Shown: in pieces, positions 32,863 through 41,213 of the stretch
How positions within the stretch are numbered: the first letter of the stretch is position 1
Layout of the letters: the number at the start of each line of letters is the position of its first letter
DNA from: Phycisphaerales bacterium UBA1845
Lineage (GTDB): Bacteria; Planctomycetota; Phycisphaerae; UBA1845
Assembly: GCA_002338715.1 (NCBI GenBank)
Contig: DDIR01000098.1
Coordinates: 1,238-46,300 of the forward strand
DNA: 45,063 nucleotides
Direction of reading: 5' to 3'
The notes under the pieces: model-generated
Seen by the model: the letters and a program-made list of their open reading frames with translations, nothing else
Told to the model about the DNA's origin: nothing
Database searches by the model: none
Translations under genes and position numbers: made by a program

Positions 32863-33467
32863 GAGGCGTCCGTTTGCGTGAGGATGTCTTTGGATTGGTA
32901 GAGGTACGGAAGCATGGACAGCGTGGTGATAAGTACGGTGGACCAGACGATGATCTGAATGGGCAAACGGTTGGCGTCGGCGGCAGGCTCTTTGCTGTGG
33001 GCGATGATAAAGAGAATGACGGGGATCGCGCCGCTTTGAAACATCATCTTGGCTTTGCCGTAGATGTTGGCGCCGAATGCCGTGCCCTTGGCTTCGGAGA
33101 ATCCGCGCAGCCCAGTGACCAGCAGTTCGCGTCCGAGGATAAGCACGACCATCCACGACTTCATGTGGGTGATCTGCACGCCGTCTTCGGTGCGAAAGTT
33201 ACCGCCCGCGAGAAACACGAACGCACCACACACCAGCACCTTGTCGACGAATGGATCGAGCACGCGGCCAAACGCGGTCACCTGGTTGTGGCGCCGGGCA
33301 AGGTAGCCGTCAAGCGCGTCGGTCATCGCCGCGACCATGAACAGGATCGCGCACGCGTCGAGGATCCAGGTCTGCGGCGCTGAGACGATATCGAATTGCG
33401 ACAGCAGAGCGAAGAAGACGATCGCGAGCAGCAGTCTGGTCAGTGTGATCTGATTGGGCAGATTCAT
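32859..33467 (-). CDS. pgsA: Phosphatidylglycerophosphate synthase (CDP-alcohol phosphatidyltransferase)
   Basis: Transfers a phosphatidyl group from CDP-diacylglycerol to glycerol-3-phosphate. The metal-binding motif DALDGYLARRHNQVTAFGRV then DPFVDK fits D-x2-DG-x2-AR-x8-G-x3-D-x3-D exactly. About five membrane helices, 202 residues. The ATG at 33467 starts MNLPNQITLTRLL, the usual family start; the longer frame to 33668 lies inside rimO. It follows rimO by 25 bases and overlaps uppP by four bases. Confidence 0.93.
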   Translation of the reverse strand: MNLPNQITLTRLLLAIVFFALLSQFDIVSAPQTWILDACAILFMVAAMTDALDGYLARRHNQVTAFGRVLDPFVDKVLVCGAFVFLAGGNFRTEDGVQITHMKSWMVVLILGRELLVTGLRGFSEAKGTAFGANIYGKAKMMFQSGAIPVILFIIAHSKEPAADANRLPIQIIVWSTVLITTLSMLPYLYQSKDILTQTDAS

Positions 33468-33492
33468 GTTGTTGCGTTTGATTCCGTCGGTC

Positions 33493-34863
33493 TTAGGACA
33501 ACGTCGGAAGCGAAATTGTCTTGGGTACGGCCAACAAATCGTAATCGTCGCGCCCCACGCAGCGGACTCGGGCGAATTGACCGGGCTGATAGTCGCAGTC
33601 GCGAAGCAGCGTGACGCTATCGACCTCGGGCGCTTGTCCAGCGTGACGCGCCTGCTGGATGCCGTCAAACGGAGGCGTATCGACGATGACGTCGAAGTCC
33701 TGGTTGATGCGGTGGTCTGCCCGTTTGAATGCGATTTCCTGCTGAGTCAGCATCAATTCCTGGCGACGGCGGAGCTTGGTCTCGCGGTCGATCTGATCTG
33801 TCATACGACCAGCCGGCGTCTCCGGTTCCAGAGAGTACGGGAATACACCCAACGCGTCGAACTCAAATTCCTGGATAAACTCGATGAGTTCCTGGTGGTG
33901 GGCTTCGGTTTCTCCGGGGAAGCCGGTGATGAGCGTGGTGCGCAGGGTGACATCGGGGATGCGGGTCTTGATCCGGGTCAGCAGATCGACGGTCGTCTTG
34001 CGATCGACGCGGCGATGCATGGCTTTGAGCATCTTGTCGCTGATGTGCTGCAGCGGCATGTCGACGTACTTGACGATTTTGTCGCACTCGGCGATGGCGT
34101 CGATCATCGCATCGGTGAAGACCGACGGATAGACGTACATCAGGCGAATCCACGACAGGCCGTCAAGTTCGTTGAGCTGACGGAGCAAGCCAGCCAGCCC
34201 GGGTTCGTAGCCCATGTCGTGGCCGTAGCTGCTGGTGTCCTGACCGATGAGCGACAGTTCGACGGCTCCGTCGGCGATGAGTTCGCGGGCTTCGTCGAGA
34301 ATGATCTGCGGCGGTTTGCAGTGCATCGGCCCGCGGATGCTCGGGATCGTGCAGAAGGTGCACTTCTGATCGCAGCCTTCGCTGATTCGCAGGTATGCCC
34401 AGTGTCTCGGGGTGATCCGCAAGCGGGCGGTATCGATGTTGACGAAGGGGTGATAGTCGCCGAGGTATTTGTCGACGACGTTTCGCTCACGTGATTTGTT
34501 CAGCACAGCCCGGACGACGTCGTCGCGATTGTTGACGCCGACGAGGGCGTCGATCCCCGCGACCGCTTCTGAAAGCTGCACGCCATCACGTTGCACGAGG
34601 CACCCGGCGACGACGACGCGGTTCAGACGGGACTTGCGCGACTTCTTGGATTTGACGAGATCGCGGATGATCCCGGTGGCTTCGATCCGGGAATCTTCGA
34701 GGAACCCGCAGGTGTTGACCACGACGACATCGGCATCGTTTTCGTCGGCGACGAGCACGCACCCGGCTTCTGCCAGTTGACCGAGCATCTTCTCGGAGTC
34801 GACGGTATTTTTGGCGCACCCCAGGGATACGAATGCGACGTGTTTGGGAGCGAGTTGTTTCAT
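33493..34863 (-). CDS. rimO: Ribosomal protein S12 methylthiotransferase
   Basis: A radical SAM enzyme that adds a methylthio group to an aspartate of ribosomal protein S12. The N-terminal methylthiotransferase domain starts VAFVSLGCAKNTVDSEKML and has the cluster cysteines at positions matching GCAKN, NTCGFL and a later GCLVQR. The radical SAM motif is CDQKCTFC. A TRAM domain closes the protein (DFDVIVDTPPFDG onward). GCAKNTVDSE favours RimO over MiaB. The ATG at 34863 gives 456 residues; the frame extends 98 codons further but lacks support. First gene of an operon with pgsA and uppP. Confidence 0.94.
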   Translation of the reverse strand: MKQLAPKHVAFVSLGCAKNTVDSEKMLGQLAEAGCVLVADENDADVVVVNTCGFLEDSRIEATGIIRDLVKSKKSRKSRLNRVVVAGCLVQRDGVQLSEAVAGIDALVGVNNRDDVVRAVLNKSRERNVVDKYLGDYHPFVNIDTARLRITPRHWAYLRISEGCDQKCTFCTIPSIRGPMHCKPPQIILDEARELIADGAVELSLIGQDTSSYGHDMGYEPGLAGLLRQLNELDGLSWIRLMYVYPSVFTDAMIDAIAECDKIVKYVDMPLQHISDKMLKAMHRRVDRKTTVDLLTRIKTRIPDVTLRTTLITGFPGETEAHHQELIEFIQEFEFDALGVFPYSLEPETPAGRMTDQIDRETKLRRRQELMLTQQEIAFKRADHRINQDFDVIVDTPPFDGIQQARHAGQAPEVDSVTLLRDCDYQPGQFARVRCVGRDDYDLLAVPKTISLPTLS

Positions 34864-34944
34864 GCAGTTTCGTCCAATTCCGGGGCGCCCGAGGCGGGCG
34901 CGGTCATTCGCAGCGGATTCAATGGCGATGACCCGCTGACGGGT

Positions 34945-34972
34945 ATTGTAGCTGGACGGCAGACATTGTCGA
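34945..34972 (-). promoter_or_regulatory. Promoter of the rimO-pgsA-uppP operon
   Basis: On the minus strand TCGACA (34967-34972) and TACAAT (34945-34950) are 16 bases apart; each box matches five of six consensus positions. It ends 81 bases before the rimO start codon. The 266-base gap to the GroES-like gene on the other strand holds no ORF I accept. Confidence 0.55.
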
Positions 34973-35129
34973 AAGTGGGGATGTTTCGCCCAGGATGCAT
35001 TTACCGGTGGCGGGTTGTCTGAGATGGGGCCTAGAATCTTATGGCTTGAATGCGGTGAAGATTCGGATACGGTGTTGTGTATCCAAATGGATGGAAAAGT
35101 CGTCATTTCGATGAATTGAAGGAAGCAGC

Positions 35130-35453
35130 ATGGCCGAGAAAGCCAAAACGCAGACAACGGCGATGGAGACGGTTGAGCCCCTGGGTGAGCGGGTTCTGAT
35201 CCGCAAGGATGAGGACAAGAAGCGGACCAAGGGTGGGATCGAGTTACCGGACTCTGTCGAGATTCCGACCATTACGGGGCGCGTGGTTGCGGTGTCGGCC
35301 CAGATCGAAAACGACGACGACTTCCCGATCCGCCAATACGACAAGGTGCTGTTCAACCCGAAGCATGCGATTCCGGTCGATTTTGAATCGGACAACCAGT
35401 TGTTCGTTGTGCCCATCGATGATGTGGTGGCTGTGTTTCGCAAAGTGAAATGA
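35130..35453 (+). CDS. GroES-like co-chaperonin, orphan
   Basis: A 107-residue protein of the chaperonin-10 fold. About 14 extra residues precede the usual start PLGERVLIRKDEDKKRT. The mobile loop reads KGGIELPDS: the tripeptide that binds GroEL is normally I-V/I-L, but here its central residue is Glu38. The body includes GRVVAVSAQIENDDDFPI and a C-terminal IDDVVAVFRK. GGAAG lies just upstream of the ATG. No groEL gene adjoins it. Planctomycetes often carry several GroES copies, and this one may have a weakened or different partner contact. Confidence 0.85.
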   Translation: MAEKAKTQTTAMETVEPLGERVLIRKDEDKKRTKGGIELPDSVEIPTITGRVVAVSAQIENDDDFPIRQYDKVLFNPKHAIPVDFESDNQLFVVPIDDVVAVFRKVK

Positions 35454-35531
35454 CCGCGACGCAAGCGGTTGTCGTAACCACGCACGTCCGCGCGACCTGC
35501 GCCCGTACTTTACCCCAGTCGATGGAAAACC

Positions 35532-36317
35532 ATGGCCCATTTTGAATCTCCACTACCCAGACTCATCGGCATGGTGCATCTTCCGCCGATGCCTGGCAGT
35601 CCCAATTCGACGCTGAACCTCGACGACATCTTCGAACACGCCATGCGCGATGCGAAGACGCTGAAGGCGGCTGGGTTTGATGGCATCATGGTCGAGAATT
35701 TCGGCGACGCGCCATTTACGCGCGGGTCGATCGCGCCGGAGACGGTGGCGGGGATGGCCGTGGTCATTCGCGAGATTTGCAAAGCGTCGCGGCTTCCTGT
35801 TGGGGTGAACTGTTTGCGCAACGATGCGCGTAGCGCGCTGGGCATTGCGGCGGCTGTCGGTGCGTCGTTTATTCGCGTCAATGTTCTGACGGGCGTGGCC
35901 GCGACCGATCAGGGGATGATCGAAGGCGATGCCTATCAGACGCTTCGCGATCGAGCCGCACTTTGTCCGAATGTGCGAATCCTTGCGGATGTGCACGTGA
36001 AGCATGCGATTTGCGTCAATCAGCCCGACATCGCGCTGGCGGCTGAGGAGACGGCGTATCGCGGCGGGGCGGATGCAATCATTGTGTCGGGATCGACGAC
36101 CGGACGGGCGGTTGATGACGGCGATTTGATGAAGGTCAAAGGCGCGGTGGCGGATAAGCCCGTGTACATTGGCAGTGGGGCGACGAAGGATACGATCGCG
36201 AAATTGCTCGCGACGGTGGATGGTGCGATTGTCGGTTCGGCGCTGAAACCGAATGGCGACATCAGTGCACCGATCGATCAGTCGCTGGCGGAAGCGTTCA
36301 TTGCCGCAGCAAAGTAG
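35532..36317 (+). CDS. BtpA/SgcQ-family TIM-barrel protein
   Basis: A 261-residue barrel protein. The N-terminal LIGMVHLPPMPGSP, FDGIMVENFGDAPF, ILADVHVKHA, DAIIVSGSTTG and the phosphate-binding end YIGSGATKDTIAKLL then DGAIVGSALKPNG all match the BtpA/SgcQ family. The cyanobacterial member BtpA is tied to photosystem I stability, but non-photosynthetic members have other, mostly unknown, roles, and no photosynthesis gene is seen here. It follows the GroES-like gene by 78 bases; a dispersed repeat begins at its stop codon. Confidence 0.9.
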   Translation: MAHFESPLPRLIGMVHLPPMPGSPNSTLNLDDIFEHAMRDAKTLKAAGFDGIMVENFGDAPFTRGSIAPETVAGMAVVIREICKASRLPVGVNCLRNDARSALGIAAAVGASFIRVNVLTGVAATDQGMIEGDAYQTLRDRAALCPNVRILADVHVKHAICVNQPDIALAAEETAYRGGADAIIVSGSTTGRAVDDGDLMKVKGAVADKPVYIGSGATKDTIAKLLATVDGAIVGSALKPNGDISAPIDQSLAEAFIAAAK

Positions 36318-36398
36318 GTAGGGTGGGCCGTGCCCACCATTCTTGTTTGAATGCAAAACCAAATTCTCTTTAACGACGGTGGGCACAGCCCACCCTAC
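36318..36398. repeat. Dispersed long inverted repeat, GTAGGGTGGG family, copy 3
   Basis: The left arm 36318-36338 matches the other copies exactly; the right arm 36378-36398 differs at one base (CACAGCCC for CACGGCCC). The centre is 39 bases, longer than the 22 in copies 1 and 2. It starts directly after the stop codon of the BtpA-like gene and ends seven bases before the start codon of the S66 peptidase, filling the whole gap between them. Confidence 0.93.
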
Positions 36399-36405
36399 CA
36401 AGCAA

Positions 36406-37491
36406 ATGTCGAAACCCATCATTCACCTGTCAGCGCCGGCCAACCCTGCCGACGCGATGTTGAAATCGCTGAAATTCGAATCGACGAAGGAACTGGTTGC
36501 AGCCGCCCGGGCCGCACTCGGTCCGCGATATCGCGTGCGCGCGAAATCGAAGCTGGTCGAAGCAAAGCTTGATGAACAAAACGGCGGCCGCAGCGACGAT
36601 CGCGCCCGCATCGACGAATTGCAATCGGTGATCGAGGATGAACGGGTGGTGGCACTCGTCGCGCTGAAGGGCGGCGGTTGGCTGACGCGGATCATTCCGC
36701 ACCTGGATTTCGCGCCGCTTCATAAACGAAAGACACCGCTGGCGGTCTTTGGCTTCAGCGAAATCACGCCGCTGGTTAATTTGATCGGACTTCGCCGGCG
36801 CGGATTTGGGTTCTACTACATGACACCGGGTTATCCGGTGACGGCGATGGAGCGATACGCCCGCCAGAACATTCGGAAGCTGAGGCAGACGCCGATGAGT
36901 TCGAAGGCGGTCGGTGCATTTGCCAAGCGCTGGGCGCACAAGCAGGGACGCGAACAATTCGATGCGTATTTTCGCGAACTGGCAGCGGTGCTGGAAGGCG
37001 GCGCGCCGGGCAGGGCGGTGACTGGGAAACTCGTCAGCGGTTCGCTGCCCGACGAATCAAGCGCGACATTCATCGGCGGATGTTTGTCGTTGGTGACGCC
37101 CTTGACCGTTGCGGCGTACGCCAAGCAAATCAAGCCCGATGGCAAGTGGATCGTGTTGGAAGATCTTGGTGAAGCCCCGCATCGCATCGATCGTCAGTTT
37201 GCCCACCTCAAGTTGGCTGGTTGGTTTGAGAAGTGCGCGGGTGTGCTCGTTGGTGACTTTCACATGGGCGGTCGCGATCAAGCCGCAGAGACGTTGGCGA
37301 TTCTCGATTATCATTTGCCAACGCAGCGCAGCGTGCCCGTGGTTCAAACGAACCTCGTCGGTCATACCTGGCCACAAGCGATGCTTCCCGTGGGACGCGC
37401 GTTGACGATGCGTTGCCAACCGGGTCGCGGGCGCCACAAGGATGTAACGATTACCTGGCCGACGGATCGATTGCGCGTTGTTGGTGCGTAG
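36406..37491 (+). CDS. S66-family LD-carboxypeptidase-like peptidase
   Basis: A serine peptidase of the S66 family, which trims the stem peptide of peptidoglycan fragments or clears microcin-like compounds. The nucleophile is the Ser of VFGFSEITPL; the Glu is in LEDLGEAPHRIDRQF; ALKGGGWLTRIIPHLD precedes the nucleophile. The ATG at 36406 begins MSKPIIHLSAPANP, a usual start, and gives 361 residues. A longer frame begins in the repeat and translates part of it. No ribosome site is visible, because the repeat fills the upstream region, so expression may be low or unusual. Confidence 0.9.
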   Translation: MSKPIIHLSAPANPADAMLKSLKFESTKELVAAARAALGPRYRVRAKSKLVEAKLDEQNGGRSDDRARIDELQSVIEDERVVALVALKGGGWLTRIIPHLDFAPLHKRKTPLAVFGFSEITPLVNLIGLRRRGFGFYYMTPGYPVTAMERYARQNIRKLRQTPMSSKAVGAFAKRWAHKQGREQFDAYFRELAAVLEGGAPGRAVTGKLVSGSLPDESSATFIGGCLSLVTPLTVAAYAKQIKPDGKWIVLEDLGEAPHRIDRQFAHLKLAGWFEKCAGVLVGDFHMGGRDQAAETLAILDYHLPTQRSVPVVQTNLVGHTWPQAMLPVGRALTMRCQPGRGRHKDVTITWPTDRLRVVGA

Positions 37492-37549
37492 ACGCCTGTT
37501 CTGTTGTGACTGGGGGCAGGTTGCTTGACGATTTCGGTGGTGACGGATA

Positions 37550-37580
37550 GCCTCCCTCATCCGCCCAAGGCGGTGGAGGC
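37550..37580. repeat. Two-step hairpin between S66 peptidase and superoxide dismutase
   Basis: GCCTCC pairs with GGAGGC and, inside it, CCGCC with GGCGG across a three-base loop, with a small internal loop. No T-run follows, so it is not a classic terminator. It lies in the 167-base gap upstream of superoxide dismutase and may shape the messenger leader. Confidence 0.45.
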
Positions 37581-37658
37581 GCCCGCAATTTCGGGATGCC
37601 CGACGCTGAAATCTGGCCAATATTTCACACACAACAGCACGTGCTAAGGAGCTGACCA

Positions 37659-38270
37659 ATGGCATTTGAATTACCCCCGCTTCCGTATGATTACAACGCC
37701 CTCGAACCGCACATCGATGCCAAGACGATGACGATCCACCACGACAAGCATCATGCCGGTTACGTGGCCAAGGCGAATGCCGCATTGGAATCAAGCCCGG
37801 ACTTGGCCGCAAAGAGCGTCGAAGATCTGCTGCGCGGTTTGGATTCGCTGCCGGATTCGGTTCGCGGCGCGATTCGCAACAACGGTGGTGGTCACAGCAA
37901 CCATTCGATCTTCTGGACGATCATGGGACCGGGTTGTGGCGGAAAACCGGGAGGCGATCTGGCCGCGGCCATCGACAGCACGTTCGGCAGCTTTGACGCG
38001 TTCAAAGAAAAGTTCGAAGCCACGGCGGCTGGCCAATTTGGCTCGGGTTGGGCGTGGTTGTCGGTGGATGGTTCGGGCAAACTGCACCTAGCGGGATTTG
38101 CGAATCAGGACAGCCCGTACAGTCTCGGTTGCACGCCGTTGATGGGCATCGATGTGTGGGAGCACGCGTACTATTTGAACTATCAGAACCGTCGTCCCGA
38201 TTACATCGCTGCGTTCTGGAATGTCGTCAACTGGGCGGAAGTGGCCAAGCGCTATGCAGCCGCCAAGTAA
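37659..38270 (+). CDS. Superoxide dismutase, iron/manganese type
   Basis: Converts superoxide to oxygen and hydrogen peroxide. The four metal ligands are in place: His27 in HHDKHH, His82 in [11 protein letters not shown], Asp165 and His169 in [16 protein letters not shown] and the Gln in FANQDSP are more typical of manganese enzymes, but metal choice cannot be fixed by sequence alone. 203 residues; GGAG lies seven bases upstream of the ATG. No signal peptide, so cytoplasmic. It is followed by a strong terminator. Confidence 0.96.
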   Translation: MAFELPPLPYDYNALEPHIDAKTMTIHHDKHHAGYVAKANAALESSPDLAAKSVEDLLRGLDSLPDSVRGAIRNNGGGHSNHSIFWTIMGPGCGGKPGGDLAAAIDSTFGSFDAFKEKFEATAAGQFGSGWAWLSVDGSGKLHLAGFANQDSPYSLGCTPLMGIDVWEHAYYLNYQNRRPDYIAAFWNVVNWAEVAKRYAAAK

Positions 38271-38317
38271 GTTGGCGATTCAGTTTGATTGAATCGACCG
38301 AGTTGATTGAATAAAAC

Positions 38318-38354
38318 GAGCGGTGGGGCCAAAAAATGCCCTGCCGCTCTTTTT
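38318..38354 (+). terminator. Rho-independent terminator after superoxide dismutase
   Basis: GAGCGG-TG-GGGC pairs with GCCC-TG-CCGCTC across an A-rich loop, followed by TTTTT. The stem begins 48 bases after the stop codon. Confidence 0.93.
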
Positions 38355-38515
38355 GTTGCCCCATCCCGCTGTTCCTGTTGCCGGTAGTCTTGCGGTAATT
38401 TGATGGGTTTTCGTTGTCCAAATGCCGGGGCAACCTACAATGGCTGGAAGGCGTGTTGGCGGTTGATCTGGCGCGGGAACACAATCGGCTGACCTTTCGG
38501 CGGGATCCCTTCGGG

Positions 38516-39304
38516 ATGACGATGACGATTCAGAATCAAGCGGACAATCAAGTCAATGCCGACGAGACCGTGTGGGATCGAGGTCGGTTGGAAGCGGTGC
38601 ACACGCAAGCGGACAAGTCGCAACGCGTGCGCCGGATGTTCGATTCGATCGCGCCGACCTACGAGCGGATCAACACGTTGTTCAGCGGCGGGCGCGATCG
38701 TCAGTGGCGAAAGCGCACGGTGGAGATCGCCGGTGTGCGCCGCGGTGATTCGATTCTCGACATTGCCTGCGGAACGGGGGATTTGCTCCGGGCGTTTGGG
38801 GCTGGGGCGCTTGGACCGGGGCGATTGACTGGAGCCGACTTTTCGTTGGGCATGTTGCGGCACGCGGTGAATTCGGACGCGCCGTCGGCCCACTGGCTGC
38901 AGGCGGACGGATTGTCGTTGCCCTTTGCCAATGAGACGTTCGACATCACCAGTTGCGCGTTTGGCGTGCGCAATTTTCAGGATCTGGATACGGGGCTTCG
39001 GGAGATGCACCGCGTGTTGAAACCGGGCGGAAGGGCGGTGATTCTTGAATTCACCCGACCCGCCAACCGCTTGATCCGGATTGTGCACGAATTCTATAGC
39101 GCTCGTCTCATGCCCTTGGGGGCTCGCATGCTCAGTCGGGATCGGACCGGGGCGTATTCGTACCTACCCAAGTCGGTCGTCAGTTTTGTCGACGCGGGCA
39201 CGATGTGCAGCAAACTCAAGTCGGCTGGCTTTGCCCGTGCGAGCGCGACACCGCTGACCTTTGGTGTTGTCACGGTCTATCGGGCTGATAAGGTGGCGAC
39301 ATGA
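38516..39304 (+). CDS. ubiE: UbiE/MenG quinone C-methyltransferase
   Basis: Methylates demethylmenaquinone (and in some bacteria a ubiquinone precursor). Residues: motif I DIACGTGD, QADGLSLPFANETFD, and the family hallmark ITSCAFGVRNFQDLDTGLREMHRVLKPGG (read across two segments). RMFDSIAPTYERINTLFS is the standard UbiE start. The ATG at 38516 gives 262 residues; another ATG two codons on is equally possible. It overlaps the next gene by four bases (ATGA). The neighbouring ubiX and ubiA homologues support a quinone role; menaquinone is more likely, by taxonomy. Confidence 0.93.
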   Translation: MTMTIQNQADNQVNADETVWDRGRLEAVHTQADKSQRVRRMFDSIAPTYERINTLFSGGRDRQWRKRTVEIAGVRRGDSILDIACGTGDLLRAFGAGALGPGRLTGADFSLGMLRHAVNSDAPSAHWLQADGLSLPFANETFDITSCAFGVRNFQDLDTGLREMHRVLKPGGRAVILEFTRPANRLIRIVHEFYSARLMPLGARMLSRDRTGAYSYLPKSVVSFVDAGTMCSKLKSAGFARASATPLTFGVVTVYRADKVAT

Positions 39305-41208
39305 CGACGGCTGACGCAACCAACGCAAGACGCGACGACAGTATCAACCGCAACGACAGTATCAATCGCGACGACGGGACGGACCCTGATGTGATCGATG
39401 TCTGGTCGCGGTCTGCGTCGAAGTATCGCGTCCGGGCGATTGTCCTCCTTCTGATCAACACGGTTCTGTTCGTCGGATTGGGTTGCTTCGCCTATTGGAT
39501 TCGAACGGGCGTGATGTTTTCGTTTTTGCAACCCGACTATTGGTCGCAGTTGGGGCAGACGTTTTTGCCTCGGGGCGATGCGACCCTCGCGAACTTCGTG
39601 CTCTTTCCACTGCGATTGGACCTGATTCCGATGCACGGGGTGGTCGTGGGGCTGCTGCTGGCCGCTTTGGTTTCGATTCCGATTTTAGTCTCAATTCTCT
39701 ATCGATTCGTCAGTTGCATTCCGTTCTTGCTGATCGTTGCCTTTGTGGCGGTCATGCCCTGGTTGGCGATCACGTTGACGGGCGCGTGCATCCTCGCTTC
39801 GATCAAACCGTTTCGCTTTCGCTTTCGCTATGCGTCGGCGCTTCTGGGAATGGTCCTGGTGATGTTTTATTTTTATGGCGCGTCGCGGCAAAGTGCCCAG
39901 CAGGTGGCGGAGTATGTGCCATCCGAGCGAATCAAGTTCATCGCGCCGTGGCTTCTGGCGACGGTTGCGTCTTGTTTGCTGATGGGGGGCGTGTTGTTTC
40001 TGGCGAAGGTGGTGAACTATCGCCCCGGTGTGATCGCGCCGTTGCTGGTGGTGAGTTTCGCGCTTCCTGTCGTGTTTTTTGAAAAGTATGTGGGGCGCGA
40101 CGAGCTTTACTATCAGTTGTTGGCCCGCCATTTTCAGGAAGAGTTCTACGTTCCGGAGTACAATTTTTCGGAGCAGTTTGAGCGGTTGGCCTATCGCTAC
40201 TGGCAGGCCCAACCCGAACCGAAGCAGCCCTTCCCCGTGGTCCGCGAGGTGCTAGAGTTTCGCATGGCGCTGGAATTGGACGTCAAGTCCGAAGTGCGTA
40301 CCGAGTTTGCAAAACAGCGCGACGCAATCAACAACGAGTGCAAGCATTTTCTCAAGCACTTTCCCGACTCGCGGTACGCGGCGAATGTCCTTTACCTCCA
40401 AGGACAGACGCTCGACATGCGCGTCGACCTGAAGGCGTTTCGAAGCCGCGAGAAGATTCTGCGCTATTACGCCGATTTCCCGTCCGATGCGTCGGAGGTT
40501 GTTTGGAAAAAGTTGTTGGCAAATGCCGAAAAATCCCGTGCCGCGAAAGTGGCGTTGTACAAGCTCTCGCTGATTGAAGCGCGCAATCATTTTATTGCCG
40601 ACGCAATTGCCAAACTGGATCGACTCATCGGCGAGAATGAAGCCGACAAAGCCCGTGAACCGCGCGGCGATCCAGGGGCGGTCGGTGTTCTAAAGAGTGC
40701 GCCGGCTGACGACCAGCTCAAGATCGATGTGGATATCATCGACTCACGGGCGCGTGAGCTGCGCGACCTGCTGAAGAACAACGCACGCGATCCGCGCTAC
40801 GATGATCGGCCGCTCTGTGGTTCTCGTTCCGTCGAACCGTTCTGCGGAGGTTTGCTCAAGTCTGATCCGGATCACATGTTGTACGAGCATAATCTGACGA
40901 CGTTGCTCGAAGTTTATCCGCGAGCGCTGGTCGAAGACAATGTCAAGGTGTTGCTCGCGCTTCAGCAGAAGGATCTGATGCAGCGCGTCCACCTGCTCGA
41001 AAATGTCATCGAAGAATATCCGGAAGGCGACGCGCTTCCGCAGGCATATTACCGCTTGGCGATGACGTGGATTGAATTGGGCGACGTGCAGAAAGGCCGC
41101 ACGATATGCGAGCAGGTGGTCAGCGAGTTCCCCGACAGCATGTGGGCGAATTCGGCGCGGGATTACCTCCGCCAGCCCGCCCCCGTCGAATTGGAAGCGA
41201 CCAACTAG
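39301..41208 (+). CDS. Membrane protein with C-terminal tetratricopeptide-like repeats
   Basis: A 635-residue protein. A short hydrophilic start carries a duplicated DSINRND/DSINRDD segment. About six membrane helices follow between residues 43 and 262, for example VRAIVLLLINTVLFVGLGCF and VVVGLLLAALVSIPILVSILY. The C-terminal about 370 residues are soluble and helical, with repeated units such as HFLKHFPDSRYAANVLYLQGQTLDM and EEYPEGDALPQAYYRLAMTW; these resemble TPR repeats of the BamD/YfiO kind. It sits inside the quinone gene run, overlapping ubiE by four bases and ending six bases before ubiX. I recognise no named family; a scaffold for quinone enzymes is only a guess. Confidence 0.7.
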   Translation: MTTADATNARRDDSINRNDSINRDDGTDPDVIDVWSRSASKYRVRAIVLLLINTVLFVGLGCFAYWIRTGVMFSFLQPDYWSQLGQTFLPRGDATLANFVLFPLRLDLIPMHGVVVGLLLAALVSIPILVSILYRFVSCIPFLLIVAFVAVMPWLAITLTGACILASIKPFRFRFRYASALLGMVLVMFYFYGASRQSAQQVAEYVPSERIKFIAPWLLATVASCLLMGGVLFLAKVVNYRPGVIAPLLVVSFALPVVFFEKYVGRDELYYQLLARHFQEEFYVPEYNFSEQFERLAYRYWQAQPEPKQPFPVVREVLEFRMALELDVKSEVRTEFAKQRDAINNECKHFLKHFPDSRYAANVLYLQGQTLDMRVDLKAFRSREKILRYYADFPSDASEVVWKKLLANAEKSRAAKVALYKLSLIEARNHFIADAIAKLDRLIGENEADKAREPRGDPGAVGVLKSAPADDQLKIDVDIIDSRARELRDLLKNNARDPRYDDRPLCGSRSVEPFCGGLLKSDPDHMLYEHNLTTLLEVYPRALVEDNVKVLLALQQKDLMQRVHLLENVIEEYPEGDALPQAYYRLAMTWIELGDVQKGRTICEQVVSEFPDSMWANSARDYLRQPAPVELEATN

Positions 41209-41213
41209 CGAAG

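Noticed and set aside
33454..34494. A 346-codon open frame on the plus strand opposite rimO
   Set aside because: It is antisense to a full rimO with all cluster motifs; its translation shows no recognisable domain. High-GC coding DNA often leaves such shadows.
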